From Rhizobium sp. Q54 (lineage in GTDB: Bacteria; Pseudomonadota; Alphaproteobacteria; Micropepsales; Micropepsaceae), in NCBI GenBank assembly GCA_945882615.1, contig CAMCWK010000029.1, positions 1 through 38,475 of the forward strand: a stretch of 38,475 bases of DNA. The letters are read 5' to 3'. The notes beneath the pieces are model-generated. The model saw only the letters and a program-made list of their open reading frames with translations. It was not told where the DNA came from and searched no databases. This document shows, in pieces, positions 15,286-23,821 of this stretch. Position 1 is the first letter of the stretch; each line of letters starts with the position of its first letter. A program made the position numbers and the translations under genes.

Positions 15286-17226
15286 GTGTCCGCTGCCCCT
15301 GCTCAGGTGACCATGACCCTGCCCGACGGCAAGGCCCTGACGTTTCCCAAGGGTGTGACCGGCGGGGAAATCGCCGCCGCCATCGGACCCGGGCTCGCCA
15401 AGGCCGCCCTGATCATCATGGTGGACGGCCAGGAATATGACCTGTTCCGGCCCATTGAGCAGGACGCCAAGATCCGGATCATCACCCGCAAGGACCCGGA
15501 GGCGCTGGAACTGATCCGCCACGACGCCGCCCACCTTCTGGCCATGGCGGTGCAGGACCTTTTCCCCGGCACCCAGGTCACCATCGGCCCGGCGATCGAG
15601 GACGGCTTCTATTACGACTTCGCCCGCGACACGCCCTTCACGCCCGACGACCTGCCCAAGATCGAAGCCCGGATGCACGAAATCGTCAAAGCCGCGCTGC
15701 CGACGCGGCGCGAAGTGTGGCCGCGCGACAAGGCGGTCGCCCACTTCCAGGAGATCGGCGAAAAGTACAAGGCCGAGCTGATTGCTTCCATTCCCTCAGG
15801 CGAGGACGTTTCGCTCTACTGGCATGGCGACTGGCATGACCTGTGCCGCGGTCCGCATTTTCGTACCACCGCCGAAATCGGCGATGCCTTCAAGCTGACC
15901 AAGATCTCCGGCGCCTATTGGCGCGGCGACGCCAAGAATGCGCAGCTGCAGCGCATCTATGGCACCGCCTGGCGCGACAAGAAGGAACTGGATGCCTATC
16001 TCACGCGGATGGAGGAAGCCGAGAAGCGCGACCATCGCAAGATCGGCAAGGAGATGGACCTTTTCCATACCCAGGAAGTCGCGACCGGCCAGATATTCTG
16101 GCACGCCAACGGCTATACGCTGTACCGCGCGCTGGAAAATTACATCCGCCGCCAATTGGTGCGCGCCGACTATATAGAAGTGAAGACGCCACAATTGCTG
16201 GACCGCAAATTGTGGGAAGCCAGCGGCCATTGGGACAATTACCGCGAACACATGTTCCTGGCCGAGGTGGAGGATGAAAACCGCACCCTGGTGGTCAAGC
16301 CGATGAACTGCCCGGCGCATGTGCAGATTTTCAACGAGGGCCTGAAGTCCTACCGCGAACTTCCCATCCGCATGGCGGAATTCGGTTCCTGCCACCGTTA
16401 CGAACCGTCAGGCGCGCTGCATGGCATCATGCGGGTGCGCGGCTTCGTGCAGGATGACGCGCATATCTTCTGCACCCACGACCAGATAACGCCGGAGACC
16501 ACCTCGTTCTGCAAGCTGTTGCTGGCCTGTTACAAGGATCTGGGTTTCGACGAGGTGCGGGTAAAACTCGCCACTCGCCCGGAAAACCGCATCGGCAGCG
16601 ACGAAGTCTGGGACCAGGCCGAAAAGGCACTGGCCGAAGCCACCAGCGCGGCGGGCCTGGACTATGCCCTCAATCCCGGCGAAGGCGCCTTCTACGGCCC
16701 CAAGCTGGAATTCGTGCTGCGCGACTCCATCGGCCGCGACTGGCAGTGCGGCACGTTGCAAGTCGACTTCAACACCGCCGAGCGGCTGGGGGCGAGCTAC
16801 ATCGCCCAGGACGGCAACCGTCATCCACCCGTCATGCTTCACCGTGCCATTGTCGGCTCGCTGGAACGCTTCATCGGCGTGTTGATCGAGCACTATGCGG
16901 GAAAGTTCCCGCTATGGCTGGCGCCGGTCCAGGTGGCGGTTGCCACCGTGGTGGCGGACGCCGATTCCTATGCCGGCGAGGTGGTCCAGGCGCTCAAAGC
17001 CGCCAGCCTGCGCGTGACGCTGGATACCGAAAACCAGACCGTAAACTACAAGGTTCGCCAGCACAGCCTCGCCAAAACCCCGAATCTGTTGGTTCTGGGC
17101 CGCAGGGAGGCCGAAAACCGCACGGTTACCCTGCGAAAACTGGGGGTCGAGAAGCAGGAAAGCCTTGCGCTGGAGGCGGCAATTTCTATGCTGGCCGCCG
17201 AAGCCGTCCCGCCCGACCTTCGTTGA
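15286..17226 (+). CDS. thrS: Threonine--tRNA ligase
   Basis: A 646-residue class II aminoacyl-tRNA synthetase that charges tRNA-Thr with threonine and edits Ser-tRNA-Thr. Domains in order: TGS (~10-70); the editing domain with HDAAH (His79, His83) and LCRGPH; the catalytic core with [10 protein letters not shown] (Cys342, zinc ligand), the motif [19 protein letters not shown] and [10 protein letters not shown]; motif 3 [13 protein letters not shown]; and the anticodon-binding domain (~545-640) starting [10 protein letters not shown]. All hallmarks are present and the length is normal. The start is GTG at 15286 with ACGGAGAT upstream. infC follows 130 bp later, the frequent thrS-infC order; that gap holds hairpins, so the two may be uncoupled or subject to readthrough control. 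Confidence 0.98.
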   Translation: MSAAPAQVTMTLPDGKALTFPKGVTGGEIAAAIGPGLAKAALIIMVDGQEYDLFRPIEQDAKIRIITRKDPEALELIRHDAAHLLAMAVQDLFPGTQVTIGPAIEDGFYYDFARDTPFTPDDLPKIEARMHEIVKAALPTRREVWPRDKAVAHFQEIGEKYKAELIASIPSGEDVSLYWHGDWHDLCRGPHFRTTAEIGDAFKLTKISGAYWRGDAKNAQLQRIYGTAWRDKKELDAYLTRMEEAEKRDHRKIGKEMDLFHTQEVATGQIFWHANGYTLYRALENYIRRQLVRADYIEVKTPQLLDRKLWEASGHWDNYREHMFLAEVEDENRTLVVKPMNCPAHVQIFNEGLKSYRELPIRMAEFGSCHRYEPSGALHGIMRVRGFVQDDAHIFCTHDQITPETTSFCKLLLACYKDLGFDEVRVKLATRPENRIGSDEVWDQAEKALAEATSAAGLDYALNPGEGAFYGPKLEFVLRDSIGRDWQCGTLQVDFNTAERLGASYIAQDGNRHPPVMLHRAIVGSLERFIGVLIEHYAGKFPLWLAPVQVAVATVVADADSYAGEVVQALKAASLRVTLDTENQTVNYKVRQHSLAKTPNLLVLGRREAENRTVTLRKLGVEKQESLALEAAISMLAAEAVPPDLR

Positions 17227-17228
17227 GC

Positions 17229-17315
17229 GGTCACGAGGAACCATCCGCGCCCATGATCGAAATTTCGTTTCGCGAGGCTGGCTGGACACCCCTCGCGAAG
17301 CGTGACCATTTTTGC
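17229..17315 (+). promoter_or_regulatory. Nested hairpins in the thrS-infC gap (terminator or leader)
   Basis: An inner stem TTCGCGAGG (17269-17277) / CCTCGCGAA (17291-17299) lies inside an outer pairing GGTCACG (17229-17235) / CGTGACC (17301-17307), with ATTTTTG directly after. It could terminate thrS or act as a leader controlling infC. Sequence alone does not decide. Confidence 0.55.
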
Positions 17316-17356
17316 CTGATGCAAAAAGGGCGCGGACGTAACAACAGGAGAGAGTC

Positions 17357-17902
17357 ATAGTCCCCAGACGTTTTCAGGGTAACGCACCCCCGCCGGCCAA
17401 GGACGGCCCGCGCATCAACGACGAGATCACTTCCAAAACCATCCTTCTGATCGGCGACGACGGCCACAAGTATGGCGAGATCGGCCTGGACGAAGCACTC
17501 GCGCTGGGCGACGAGAAGGGTTTTGACGTCGTCGAAGTCTCTCCCGACAACAAGCCGCCGGTCTGCAAGTTGATGGACTATGGCAAGTTCAAATACGAAC
17601 AGCAGAAAAAGGCCAACGAGGCCCGCAAGAAGCAGAAGGTCATCGAGATCAAGGAGATCAAGATGCGCCCGACCATCGACGATCACGATTACGACGTGAA
17701 GATGAAGGCGATGAAGCGCTTCTTCGACGATGGCGACAAGGTCAAGGTCACGCTGCGTTTCCGGGGCCGCGAAATGGCCCACCAGCATCTGGGCATGGAC
17801 CTGCTGACCCGCGTCCAGAAGGACACCGAAGTCTTCGCCAAGCTGGAACAGTATCCGAAGATGGAAGGCCGTCAGATGATGATGGTTTTGGCGCCTCGCT
17901 AA
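17357..17902 (+). CDS. infC: Translation initiation factor IF-3, ATA start codon
   Basis: IF-3 binds the 30S subunit, keeps 50S away and checks start-codon pairing. The 181-residue product has the N-domain ([25 protein letters not shown], then [24 protein letters not shown]), the lysine-rich linker helix, and the C-domain ([20 protein letters not shown], then [14 protein letters not shown]). The frame opens after a stop at 17339-17341. It holds no ATG, GTG or TTG until 17570, which lies inside the highly conserved [10 protein letters not shown] block. The only sensible start is ATA at 17357, seven bases after GGAG. Non-canonical infC starts are known to let IF-3 repress its own translation. 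A start at 17570 would lose the whole N-domain. Confidence 0.93.
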   Translation: MVPRRFQGNAPPPAKDGPRINDEITSKTILLIGDDGHKYGEIGLDEALALGDEKGFDVVEVSPDNKPPVCKLMDYGKFKYEQQKKANEARKKQKVIEIKEIKMRPTIDDHDYDVKMKAMKRFFDDGDKVKVTLRFRGREMAHQHLGMDLLTRVQKDTEVFAKLEQYPKMEGRQMMMVLAPR

Positions 17903-17941
17903 GCACCACCGTCAATTCTTCAGTACTATGTTGATGCCAAT

Positions 17942-18000
17942 GGCCGGCCGCGCCCAAGCGGCCGGCGGCGCCAGAAGCGCGGCTCCCACGGAGCCGCGCC
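17942..18000. repeat. Two GC-rich hairpins downstream of infC
   Basis: CCGGCCGC / GCGGCCGG (17944-17951 / 17957-17964) and a perfect 10-bp stem 17977-17986 / 17990-17999 with loop CAC. Neither has a U-tract. With the true terminator after them they make three hairpins in about 125 bp. Confidence 0.7.
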
Positions 18001-18034
18001 GGACCTTGCGCCCCGCGAGAGCGCTCGAACCAAA

Positions 18035-18066
18035 ACAAAAAAGGCGCCCGCTTGGGCGCCTTTTTT
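18035..18066. terminator. Bidirectional terminator between infC and the convergent membrane protein gene
   Basis: GGCGCCC (18043-18049) pairs with GGGCGCC (18054-18060), flanked by an A-run (18035-18042) and TTTTTT (18061-18066), so it works on both strands. Confidence 0.92.
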
Positions 18067-18087
18067 ATTTCCCGTCGGTCGCCAGAC

Positions 18088-18588
18088 CTAGGCCTCTTCA
18101 ACCGCCTTGTACGCCACCTTCCCGCTCTTCAGCAGGAAGACGAATTGCCCGCGCTCGGCGGTGGCGGGCGCGGCATGGGCCGCCATGAAGCCGCCCGCCA
18201 GTACCGGCGCGGCCATCGGGAAGATCAGCGCGCTGCAGCGGTCGGGAGTCTCGAAACAGGCCCGGATCGCCGGATCAAGCTGGTCGAAGTCGCGGCTGGT
18301 GGCGGGCATGAAATACTGCTGCACGCCCAGGCCGGAGAGGCTCCTCGCCTTCAGCCGGTTGCTGTCGAAGCCTAGCTGCGCCAGCTGCGGGCGCGAGGTG
18401 CCCGGCTGCACGCGGTCATAGGCGCCCTGCAGGCTGCCGCGCGACGCCAGCACCTTGGTGTCCATGTCGGCGATGCTGCCGCGCGACCACAGCGCCGCGG
18501 CAATGATCGCCACCAGTACGACAATGGACGCGACCAGCACCAGAGGCAGCATGTGGTGCTCGTCGCGCCAGCGCAGCAGATTATCCAT
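18088..18588 (-). CDS. Single-pass membrane protein of unknown function
   Basis: A 166-residue protein. MDNLLRWRDEHHMLPLVL leads into one transmembrane helix (~16-38: LVLVASIVVLVAIIAAALW). A mainly extracytoplasmic part follows, with VQPGTSRPQLAQLGFDSNRL, which resembles small outer-membrane-assembly-like folds only weakly. There is a Cys pair (RACFETPDRCSA, possible disulfide) and a C-terminal strand-rich end FVFLLKSGKVAYKAVEEA. I recognise no named family. The start at 18588 is chosen because the helix follows; the upstream extension to 18651 is basic and unsupported, and no clear Shine-Dalgarno is seen for either. It ends at the shared terminator. Confidence 0.65.
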   Translation of the reverse strand: MDNLLRWRDEHHMLPLVLVASIVVLVAIIAAALWSRGSIADMDTKVLASRGSLQGAYDRVQPGTSRPQLAQLGFDSNRLKARSLSGLGVQQYFMPATSRDFDQLDPAIRACFETPDRCSALIFPMAAPVLAGGFMAAHAAPATAERGQFVFLLKSGKVAYKAVEEA

Positions 18589-18688
18589 GGAATTAACTTT
18601 GCCGGTTTTCGTTTCACCAAAACCATGGGGCGAAAGGCGGGCGCGAGCCAAGCAAAGGGTGCGGGCGTGGTAAACGGCTTAACGAAGG

Positions 18689-19636
18689 TTAGCGTGCATC
18701 CGTGTTGCCGCCCGACAAAACAAGGGCCACCGCCTTGCCCCGCGCGTCCAGCCTGCCCGCCAGCAAGGCGGCCAGCGCAGCCGCGCCGCCCGGCTCCACC
18801 ACCAGCTTCAGGTCACTGGCCGCGAAAGCGACAGCACGTTCCAGCTCGGCGTCGCTGACCGCAAAGCCCGGCGCCAGCAGGTCTTTGGCCAGGTCGAACA
18901 CAAGGGCGCCAGGCATCGGCGCCATCAGGGCGTCGGCGATGGAGAGCCTGCCGCCGGGCGCGGCAACCCGCGCGCCCGCTTCCAGCGAGCGTTTCATGCC
19001 GTCGAAATTCTCCGGTTCCACGCTATGGACCCTGGCGGGCACTCCCGCCCCCTTCAGCGCCAGCGCCACGCCGCTGAGCAGTCCACCGCCGCTGCACGGC
19101 ACCAGCACGGCATCCAGAGTCACGCCGAAGCGCGCCGCATCCTCCGCGATTTCCAGACCCGCGGTGCCCTGCCCCGCAATGACGCCGGCATCGTCGAACG
19201 GCTTGACCAGCACCGCGCCGCGTTCGGCGCATATCCGCCCCGCAATCGCCTCGCGGTCTTCGCGCTGGCGGTCATATTCCACCACGGTTCCGCCCAGGGC
19301 TCGCGTACCCTCGATCTTGGCGCGCGGCGCGTCCGACGGCATCACGATCACCGCCGTCATCCCGAACAGCGCGGCCGCCGCCGCCACGCCCTGGGCATGG
19401 TTGCCGGAGGAAAAGGCCACCACGCCATTGGCGCGCGCGCCTTCCGGGATCATCGCCAGCCGGTTGCAGGCGCCGCGAAACTTGAAGGAGCCGGTGCGCT
19501 GCAAGGTCTCCAGCTTGAGGAACACACGCCCGCCGGTCAGCGCATTCAGCGCCGGACTTTCCACCAGCGGCGTGCGCACCGCGTAAGGGGCGATGCGCCT
19601 GGCGGCGGCCTGGATGTCGGCAAAGCCCGGCGTCAT
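18689..19636 (-). CDS. PLP-dependent threonine/serine dehydratase
   Basis: A 315-residue fold-type II PLP enzyme. Lys52 in SFKFRGA binds the cofactor, SSGNHAQG is the substrate/PLP loop, and CSGGGLLSG is the phosphate-binding glycine loop. It has no C-terminal ACT regulatory domain, so it is like catabolic threonine dehydratases or serine racemase/dehydratase rather than feedback-controlled IlvA. It would convert L-threonine to 2-oxobutanoate or L-serine to pyruvate with release of ammonia. Its ATG overlaps the stop of the upstream glycosyltransferase gene by four bases (ATGA), so they are co-translated although no common pathway is obvious. Substrate preference cannot be read from the sequence. 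Confidence 0.9.
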   Translation of the reverse strand: MTPGFADIQAAARRIAPYAVRTPLVESPALNALTGGRVFLKLETLQRTGSFKFRGACNRLAMIPEGARANGVVAFSSGNHAQGVAAAAALFGMTAVIVMPSDAPRAKIEGTRALGGTVVEYDRQREDREAIAGRICAERGAVLVKPFDDAGVIAGQGTAGLEIAEDAARFGVTLDAVLVPCSGGGLLSGVALALKGAGVPARVHSVEPENFDGMKRSLEAGARVAAPGGRLSIADALMAPMPGALVFDLAKDLLAPGFAVSDAELERAVAFAASDLKLVVEPGGAAALAALLAGRLDARGKAVALVLSGGNTDAR

Positions 19637-21384
19637 TCCTGCAGCCGGGTGACCCGGTACAGCGTGATATGCACCTTGCGGCCACGCGAATAATTAAAGC
19701 CGGACAGATCGCTGACCGCGCTCGCATCCGCCTGTATCTCGGCCAGCCGCGCCAGGAAGTCGCCCAGCTCGCTGTCTTCGACCAGCGCCAGCCCGCCCGA
19801 TTTCGCGCCAGCATTGGCAGCACCGGCGCCGTCGGCCAGCACCAGATCCTTGCCGAAGGCGAACAACATGCTGGGCTCCTGATAGCCGGCCAGCGCCAGC
19901 GGCGGATCGCCGGGGCGCGATGCCTGCGCCACCAGCGGCTTCAGCCGTTCGGTGACCCATATCTGATTAAGGCGCGGCGCCGTTCCGGCCAGCAGGGTCG
20001 GCACAAACACCAGCATGGCCAGCAGCGACAACAGCACCGCCCAGCCTTGCGACTGGCGCAGCGCCAGCACCAGCGCGGCAATCGCCAGCCCTGCGCCGGT
20101 GGCGGCCAGCGCCATCAGCCACCACACATCGCCCGCGCCATACAAACGCGGCAGCAGCATCGGCGCCGCCGTCAGCATCACGGCGCCGATCGCGAATTGT
20201 CCGATGGCGATCCAGCGCGCCGCTTTCAGCCAATTCGGCCAGGGCGCGATGGGCGATGGGGTCAGCACAAACAGCGCCGCAAGGATCGCCAGCGCGGGAT
20301 AGGAAGACAGGACATAGTGCGGCAGCTTGGTCGGCACCGCTTCCACCAACAGCCACCAGGCCCCCGCCCAGACCAGCAGGAACCGGACGGCCGGTTCATT
20401 GCGCCGCGCGATGCCCAAGACGATGCCAGGGGCGACAAACAGAATGGCGGGAAAGAAGGTCGCCGCCGACAGCAGCAGGTAGTAGCCCGGCCACATGCCA
20501 TGGCTTTCCTGCCCGCCCGCTAGCTTGGCGGCGAAATCGTTGCCCAGCGAATGTTCGAAGAAGGCGCCCTGGCTCTGGATGGTGATGGCGACCAGCCAGG
20601 GCGTCACCAGCAAAACCGTCAAAAGGAATCCGCGCAGCGCCTGCAGGCCCCGCAGCCAGCGCACATCGCGGTCCCAGATCGCGAGCCCGGCGATGGTCAC
20701 CAGCGCCACGCCCGGCACCACCGGAAACTTGACCAATATCCCGGCGGCACAGGCCGCCCAGCCCAGCAGGATCAGCCGCCGGGACGGTTGTGGCGCATCC
20801 GGCTCACGCGCGGCGCGGTAAACCCGCAGCAACACGCCCTGCACCGCCAGGACGCAGGCCAGCAGCACTGCATCGGTGGTGGCGATGCTGGCCTCGGCGG
20901 CCAGCAGCGCCGTTCCCAGCATCAACAGGCCCGCCACCAGCCCCACTTCGACGCCCACCAGCGCCAGCGCGCACCACAGGGTCAGCCAGGCGACCGCGAT
21001 GGCGCCCAGCAGCGATGGCAGGCGATAGGTCCAGATATGGGTGGTTTCGCCCTGATGGAAGATTTTCCCCATCACGACGGTGCTGGCCGATTGCAGCCAG
21101 TAGATGCCGGCAGGCTTCTTGTAGCGCGGCACCTGGCCCAGGCGGATGTCCACCGGATCGCCCGATTCCACCATCTGGCGCGAGGCCTGGGCGAAGCGGC
21201 TTTCGTCCCGGTCCAGCGGCGGCAGGCTGAGGATTCCCGGCAGCCACAGCAGAAGGCCCAGCAGCGCCAGCAGGGCATAGGGCCGGTGCGTCAGCTGGCC
21301 CCAGACCCGCAGCCCCAAGCCCGGCTGGGGCGACGGCGCGGGCGGGATTTCCGCCGTTTGCACAGGGGTTTGCGAGTCGGTCAT
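19633..21384 (-). CDS. ArnT/PMT-like glycosyltransferase (GT39/GT83 family), integral membrane
   Basis: A 583-residue polytopic membrane protein. After a Pro-rich cytoplasmic N-terminus comes the first helix (YALLALLGLLLWLPGI) and the periplasmic loop LPPLDRDESRFAQASRQM, with the catalytic-type acidic pair Asp60-Glu61. VPRYKKPAGIYWLQS follows, also a hallmark of ArnT-type enzymes. About ten more helices follow, then a ~100-residue C-terminal extracytoplasmic domain. These enzymes move a sugar from a polyprenyl-phosphate donor to lipid A, protein or another acceptor. The divergent GT2 gene encodes a polyprenyl-phosphate glycosyltransferase-like enzyme that could make such a donor. The acceptor is unknown. 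Confidence 0.87.
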   Translation of the reverse strand: MTDSQTPVQTAEIPPAPSPQPGLGLRVWGQLTHRPYALLALLGLLLWLPGILSLPPLDRDESRFAQASRQMVESGDPVDIRLGQVPRYKKPAGIYWLQSASTVVMGKIFHQGETTHIWTYRLPSLLGAIAVAWLTLWCALALVGVEVGLVAGLLMLGTALLAAEASIATTDAVLLACVLAVQGVLLRVYRAAREPDAPQPSRRLILLGWAACAAGILVKFPVVPGVALVTIAGLAIWDRDVRWLRGLQALRGFLLTVLLVTPWLVAITIQSQGAFFEHSLGNDFAAKLAGGQESHGMWPGYYLLLSAATFFPAILFVAPGIVLGIARRNEPAVRFLLVWAGAWWLLVEAVPTKLPHYVLSSYPALAILAALFVLTPSPIAPWPNWLKAARWIAIGQFAIGAVMLTAAPMLLPRLYGAGDVWWLMALAATGAGLAIAALVLALRQSQGWAVLLSLLAMLVFVPTLLAGTAPRLNQIWVTERLKPLVAQASRPGDPPLALAGYQEPSMLFAFGKDLVLADGAGAANAGAKSGGLALVEDSELGDFLARLAEIQADASAVSDLSGFNYSRGRKVHITLYRVTRLQE

Positions 21385-21474
21385 ACGGGGCGACTATGTG
21401 GCCCCAAGCCCTATGTTGCAAAGTCCGGGGCCTGTATAACGCCCCTCATTCCGCCGCAGGAGAAAGTGCAGTCA

Positions 21475-22200
21475 ATGACGGGCCCCGCCGCCATTTCCGT
21501 GGTCGTGCCGGTGAAGGACGAGGCCGGCAATGTCGGCCCCCTCGCCCGCGAAATCGCCGCCGCGCTGGCGGGCGAGCCGGCGCATGAGATCATCTTTGTC
21601 GATGATGGTTCGGGCGACGGCACGGCGTCCGCGCTGGTGGCGCTCAAGGGCGAAATCCCGGCCCTTCGGGTGCTGCGCCATGGCCGCAACCTGGGTCAGA
21701 GCCGGGGCATCCGCACCGGCGTGCAGGCGGCCAGGGGCGAGATCATCGTCACCCTGGACGGGGACGGCCAGAACGACCCCGCCGACATTCCCAAGCTGCT
21801 GACGGCGCTGAGGGCCGAGCCGCAGGTCGGGCTGGTGTCGGGCGTGCGGGTCAAGCGCAAGGACACGGCCAGCCGGCGCATCGCCTCGCGCCTGGGCAAC
21901 GGCTTTCGCAATGTCATGCTGGGCGACGGCGCCACCGACACCGGCTGCGGCCTCAAGGCGTTCCGGCGCCAGGCCTTTCTCGACCTTCCCTATTTCGATC
22001 ACATCCACCGCTACCTGATCGCGCTGGTGCTGCGCGAAGGCTGGAAGGTCACTTTCGTGCCGGTCCATCACCGCCCACGCCTGACCGGCGCGTCGAAATA
22101 CACCAATTTCGGGCGGATGCTGGTCAGCATGCAGGACCTGCTGGGCGTGCGCTGGCTGCAGCGCCGCCATCGCGGCCCCAGCCGGAGCGAAGAGCTCTGA
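21475..22200 (+). CDS. GT2 family glycosyltransferase (polyprenyl-phosphate sugar synthase-like)
   Basis: A 241-residue GT-A enzyme. The nucleotide-sugar site opens ISVVVPVKDEAGNVGPL and includes IIFVDDGSGDGT; the metal-binding DxD is Asp95-Gly-Asp97 in VTLDGDGQNDP. The conserved DTGCGLKAFRR and the C-terminal HHRPRLTGASKYTNFGRM match dolichol-phosphate-mannose-synthase-like enzymes and ArnC relatives. No C-terminal membrane helices are present, so it probably works at the membrane surface. It is divergent (90 bp) from the ArnT-like gene, and the pair could make and use a lipid-linked sugar. The ATG at 21475 has GCAGGAGA upstream; the upstream frame extension is antisense to the ArnT-like gene and is rejected. 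Confidence 0.9.
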   Translation: MTGPAAISVVVPVKDEAGNVGPLAREIAAALAGEPAHEIIFVDDGSGDGTASALVALKGEIPALRVLRHGRNLGQSRGIRTGVQAARGEIIVTLDGDGQNDPADIPKLLTALRAEPQVGLVSGVRVKRKDTASRRIASRLGNGFRNVMLGDGATDTGCGLKAFRRQAFLDLPYFDHIHRYLIALVLREGWKVTFVPVHHRPRLTGASKYTNFGRMLVSMQDLLGVRWLQRRHRGPSRSEEL

Positions 22201-22273
22201 CCTGCCCTTCCCATTCCGGATGATCTATCGTGACCGCCGAGTCGCGGTCGCTCTCTGACCATAGGAGGATTTG

Positions 22274-22702
22274 ATGCTGCGCGTTTTTCCGATGATCCTG
22301 ATCGCCGTCATTGCCTACAACGTCATGGTGTTCGGCAGCGGCGCCGCGGGGCAGCATGACATGGCCGGGCTGCTGGATGGCGGCTTCTCCATCACCGTCT
22401 TCTCGGGCGACGTCTGGAAAGTGTCGCTGGGCGATATGTTCCTGGTCGGCACGCTGGGCCTGCTGTTCGCGGAAATCATCAAGGCGACCGGCACCAGCCA
22501 CCGCGAAATCCTCAACCACGGGCTTTCGATGGTGGTGTTTGTGGGCGCGATGGCCGAATTCCTGGTGCTGAAAGGCTTCGCCACCTCGACCTTTTTCCTG
22601 ATCACCGCCATGTGCCTGTTCGATGTGGTGGCGGGCTATACGATCTCGCTGATCTCGGCCAAGCGCGACCTCTCCATGGCGCCGCACGACCAGCATCAGT
22701 AG
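22274..22702 (+). CDS. Small polytopic membrane protein, unknown function
   Basis: A 142-residue protein with about four hydrophobic segments: ~3-22 (VFPMILIAVIAYNVMVF), ~53-70 (LGDMFLVGTLGLLFAEII), ~82-100 (GLSMVVFVGAMAEFLVL), and ~106-128 (TFFLITAMCLFDVVAGYTI). HREILNHG and the acidic/His residues near the helices are the visible polar features. I do not recognise a named family with certainty. The start is fixed by AGGAGG seven bases before the ATG at 22274; a TTG directly upstream is less likely. The tRNA-Ser gene follows. Confidence 0.75.
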   Translation: MLRVFPMILIAVIAYNVMVFGSGAAGQHDMAGLLDGGFSITVFSGDVWKVSLGDMFLVGTLGLLFAEIIKATGTSHREILNHGLSMVVFVGAMAEFLVLKGFATSTFFLITAMCLFDVVAGYTISLISAKRDLSMAPHDQHQ

Positions 22703-22783
22703 TCCAAAAAGCCTTTAGGCGCAGGAGCTTGGGCAGCCCTTGCGGGCAAAGCCGGGGGCGTGTATTCCCCCTTCTCCCTGGCA

Positions 22784-22873
22784 GGACAGGTGGCCGAGTG
22801 GTTGAAGGCGCACGCCTGGAAAGTGTGTAACGGTGAAAGCCGTTCGAGGGTTCGAATCCCTCTCTGTCCGCCA
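22784..22873 (+). tRNA. tRNA-Ser (anticodon GGA)
   Basis: A 90-nt class II tRNA. The acceptor arm GGACAGG pairs with TCTGTCC (last pair G-T). The D-arm is TGGCCGAGTGG. The anticodon stem CACGC/GTGTG encloses loop CTGGAAA with anticodon GGA, reading UCC/UCU. A long variable arm (AACGGTGAAAGCCGTT) is typical of serine tRNAs. The T-arm is GAGGGTTCGAATCCCTC. The 3' end GCCA is encoded. An integrase gene lies just downstream, and tRNA-Ser genes are frequent island targets. Confidence 0.97.
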
Positions 22874-23109
22874 AGTTCGCCCTTAACCTCCTGATTTGAA
22901 TCGCTTTCCCAAACGAAGGCTGTTCTCACCCCTATTTCATCCCCTATTCCGCCAGATGCCCAGGGATGCGTCAGGGCGGCCGTTCTGGGCAGGGCAATAA
23001 GGGTGCGGGCGAGAGATTGAATGGCGTGAGAGAAATGCGCGCAGCTTCTACAAGCGATCCAATTTAGCGCCGCGAAAGCGGACATAAGTGCACCCTTATT
23101 ACTACCTCA
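22874..23109. other. Non-coding gap between tRNA-Ser and integrase
   Basis: No supportable gene is visible. The minus-strand frame covering it reads through the tRNA and is an artefact. If an attachment site exists, its left half would be the tRNA 3' end plus this stretch. I found no second copy of the tRNA 3' end elsewhere in the window. Confidence 0.5.
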
Positions 23110-23739
23110 TCAGATTTCCACCTGCTCAGACAAGCTGAGAGCATCGTCCACCTCAATCCCAAGGTAGCGAACTGTGCTTTCCAGCTTTGTGTGACCTAGG
23201 AGGAGTTGGACGGCGCGAAGGTTGCCTGTCTTTCGATATATCTGAGCCGCCTTTGTCCGACGCATGGAGTGGGTGCCATATACAACGCTGTCTAGACCGG
23301 CGTCTTCCACCCACTTGTGAACCAGTCGCGCGTACTGACGGATCGACAGGTGATCCTTGGCGTGGAACCTGCTGGGAAAGATATAAGCCCCATAATTTGT
23401 GTCGGTCGATTCTAGCAGTGCTTCGAGCGCAGCTCGCGTCTGCAGGCTGATCTCGAATTGCACAGGGCGGCCGGTCTTCTTCTGGATGATAGTTGTTCTT
23501 TCGCGGGCGCGTGATCCAACATAAACGTCCTGAATCTTGAGACGAACCAAATCGCAGGCTCGAAGCTTGCTATCAATCGCCAAGTCGAAGAGCGCTACAT
23601 CTCGTCGGCTGCCATGAAGTTCCAGTCTGACGCGGATGGCCCATACGTCCTTAGGCTTGAGAGGACGCTTTTGGCCGATTAGCTGGCCCTTATTCCACGG
23701 ACGGCCATCCGGAGCGTTCAAGGTCTGATCAGAGGGCAT
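23110..23739 (-). CDS. Tyrosine recombinase/integrase, catalytic domain only
   Basis: A 209-residue protein made almost only of the tyrosine-recombinase catalytic domain. The full set is present: Arg60 (SKLRACDLV), Lys88 (IIQKKTGRP), His157 and Arg160 (THSMRRT), His183 (LLLGHTKLEST) and the nucleophile Tyr192 (VRYLGIE). The usual N-terminal arm- and core-binding domains are missing; a short N-terminus with a WNKGQLIGQKRPL motif, common to a widespread short integrase family, takes their place. It lies 237 bp from tRNA-Ser and points toward it, the arrangement of a tRNA-targeting island integrase. No excisionase is visible. It could be active or domesticated. Confidence 0.88.
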   Translation of the reverse strand: MPSDQTLNAPDGRPWNKGQLIGQKRPLKPKDVWAIRVRLELHGSRRDVALFDLAIDSKLRACDLVRLKIQDVYVGSRARERTTIIQKKTGRPVQFEISLQTRAALEALLESTDTNYGAYIFPSRFHAKDHLSIRQYARLVHKWVEDAGLDSVVYGTHSMRRTKAAQIYRKTGNLRAVQLLLGHTKLESTVRYLGIEVDDALSLSEQVEI

Positions 23740-23821
23740 ACAGGTCTCCTGCTTACCAACCCTCCCGCTGTCTCATCAGCCCATTGCTGATAGTCTACGT
23801 TACAATTTTTCGGCTCAGGGC

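Noticed and set aside
17570-17902. infC starting at the ATG at 17570
   Set aside because: It would remove the entire IF-3 N-domain, which is present and well conserved in the same frame upstream.
20551-21474. 308-residue N-terminal extension of the GT2 glycosyltransferase
   Set aside because: Gln/Arg/His-rich, antisense to the ArnT-like gene; the GT2 domain starts right after the ATG at 21475 with its own ribosome site.
22602-22874. Minus-strand frames reading through the tRNA-Ser gene (GIRTLERLSPLHTFQA-type peptide)
   Set aside because: This peptide is a well-known false translation of tRNA-Ser; the tRNA structure explains the sequence.
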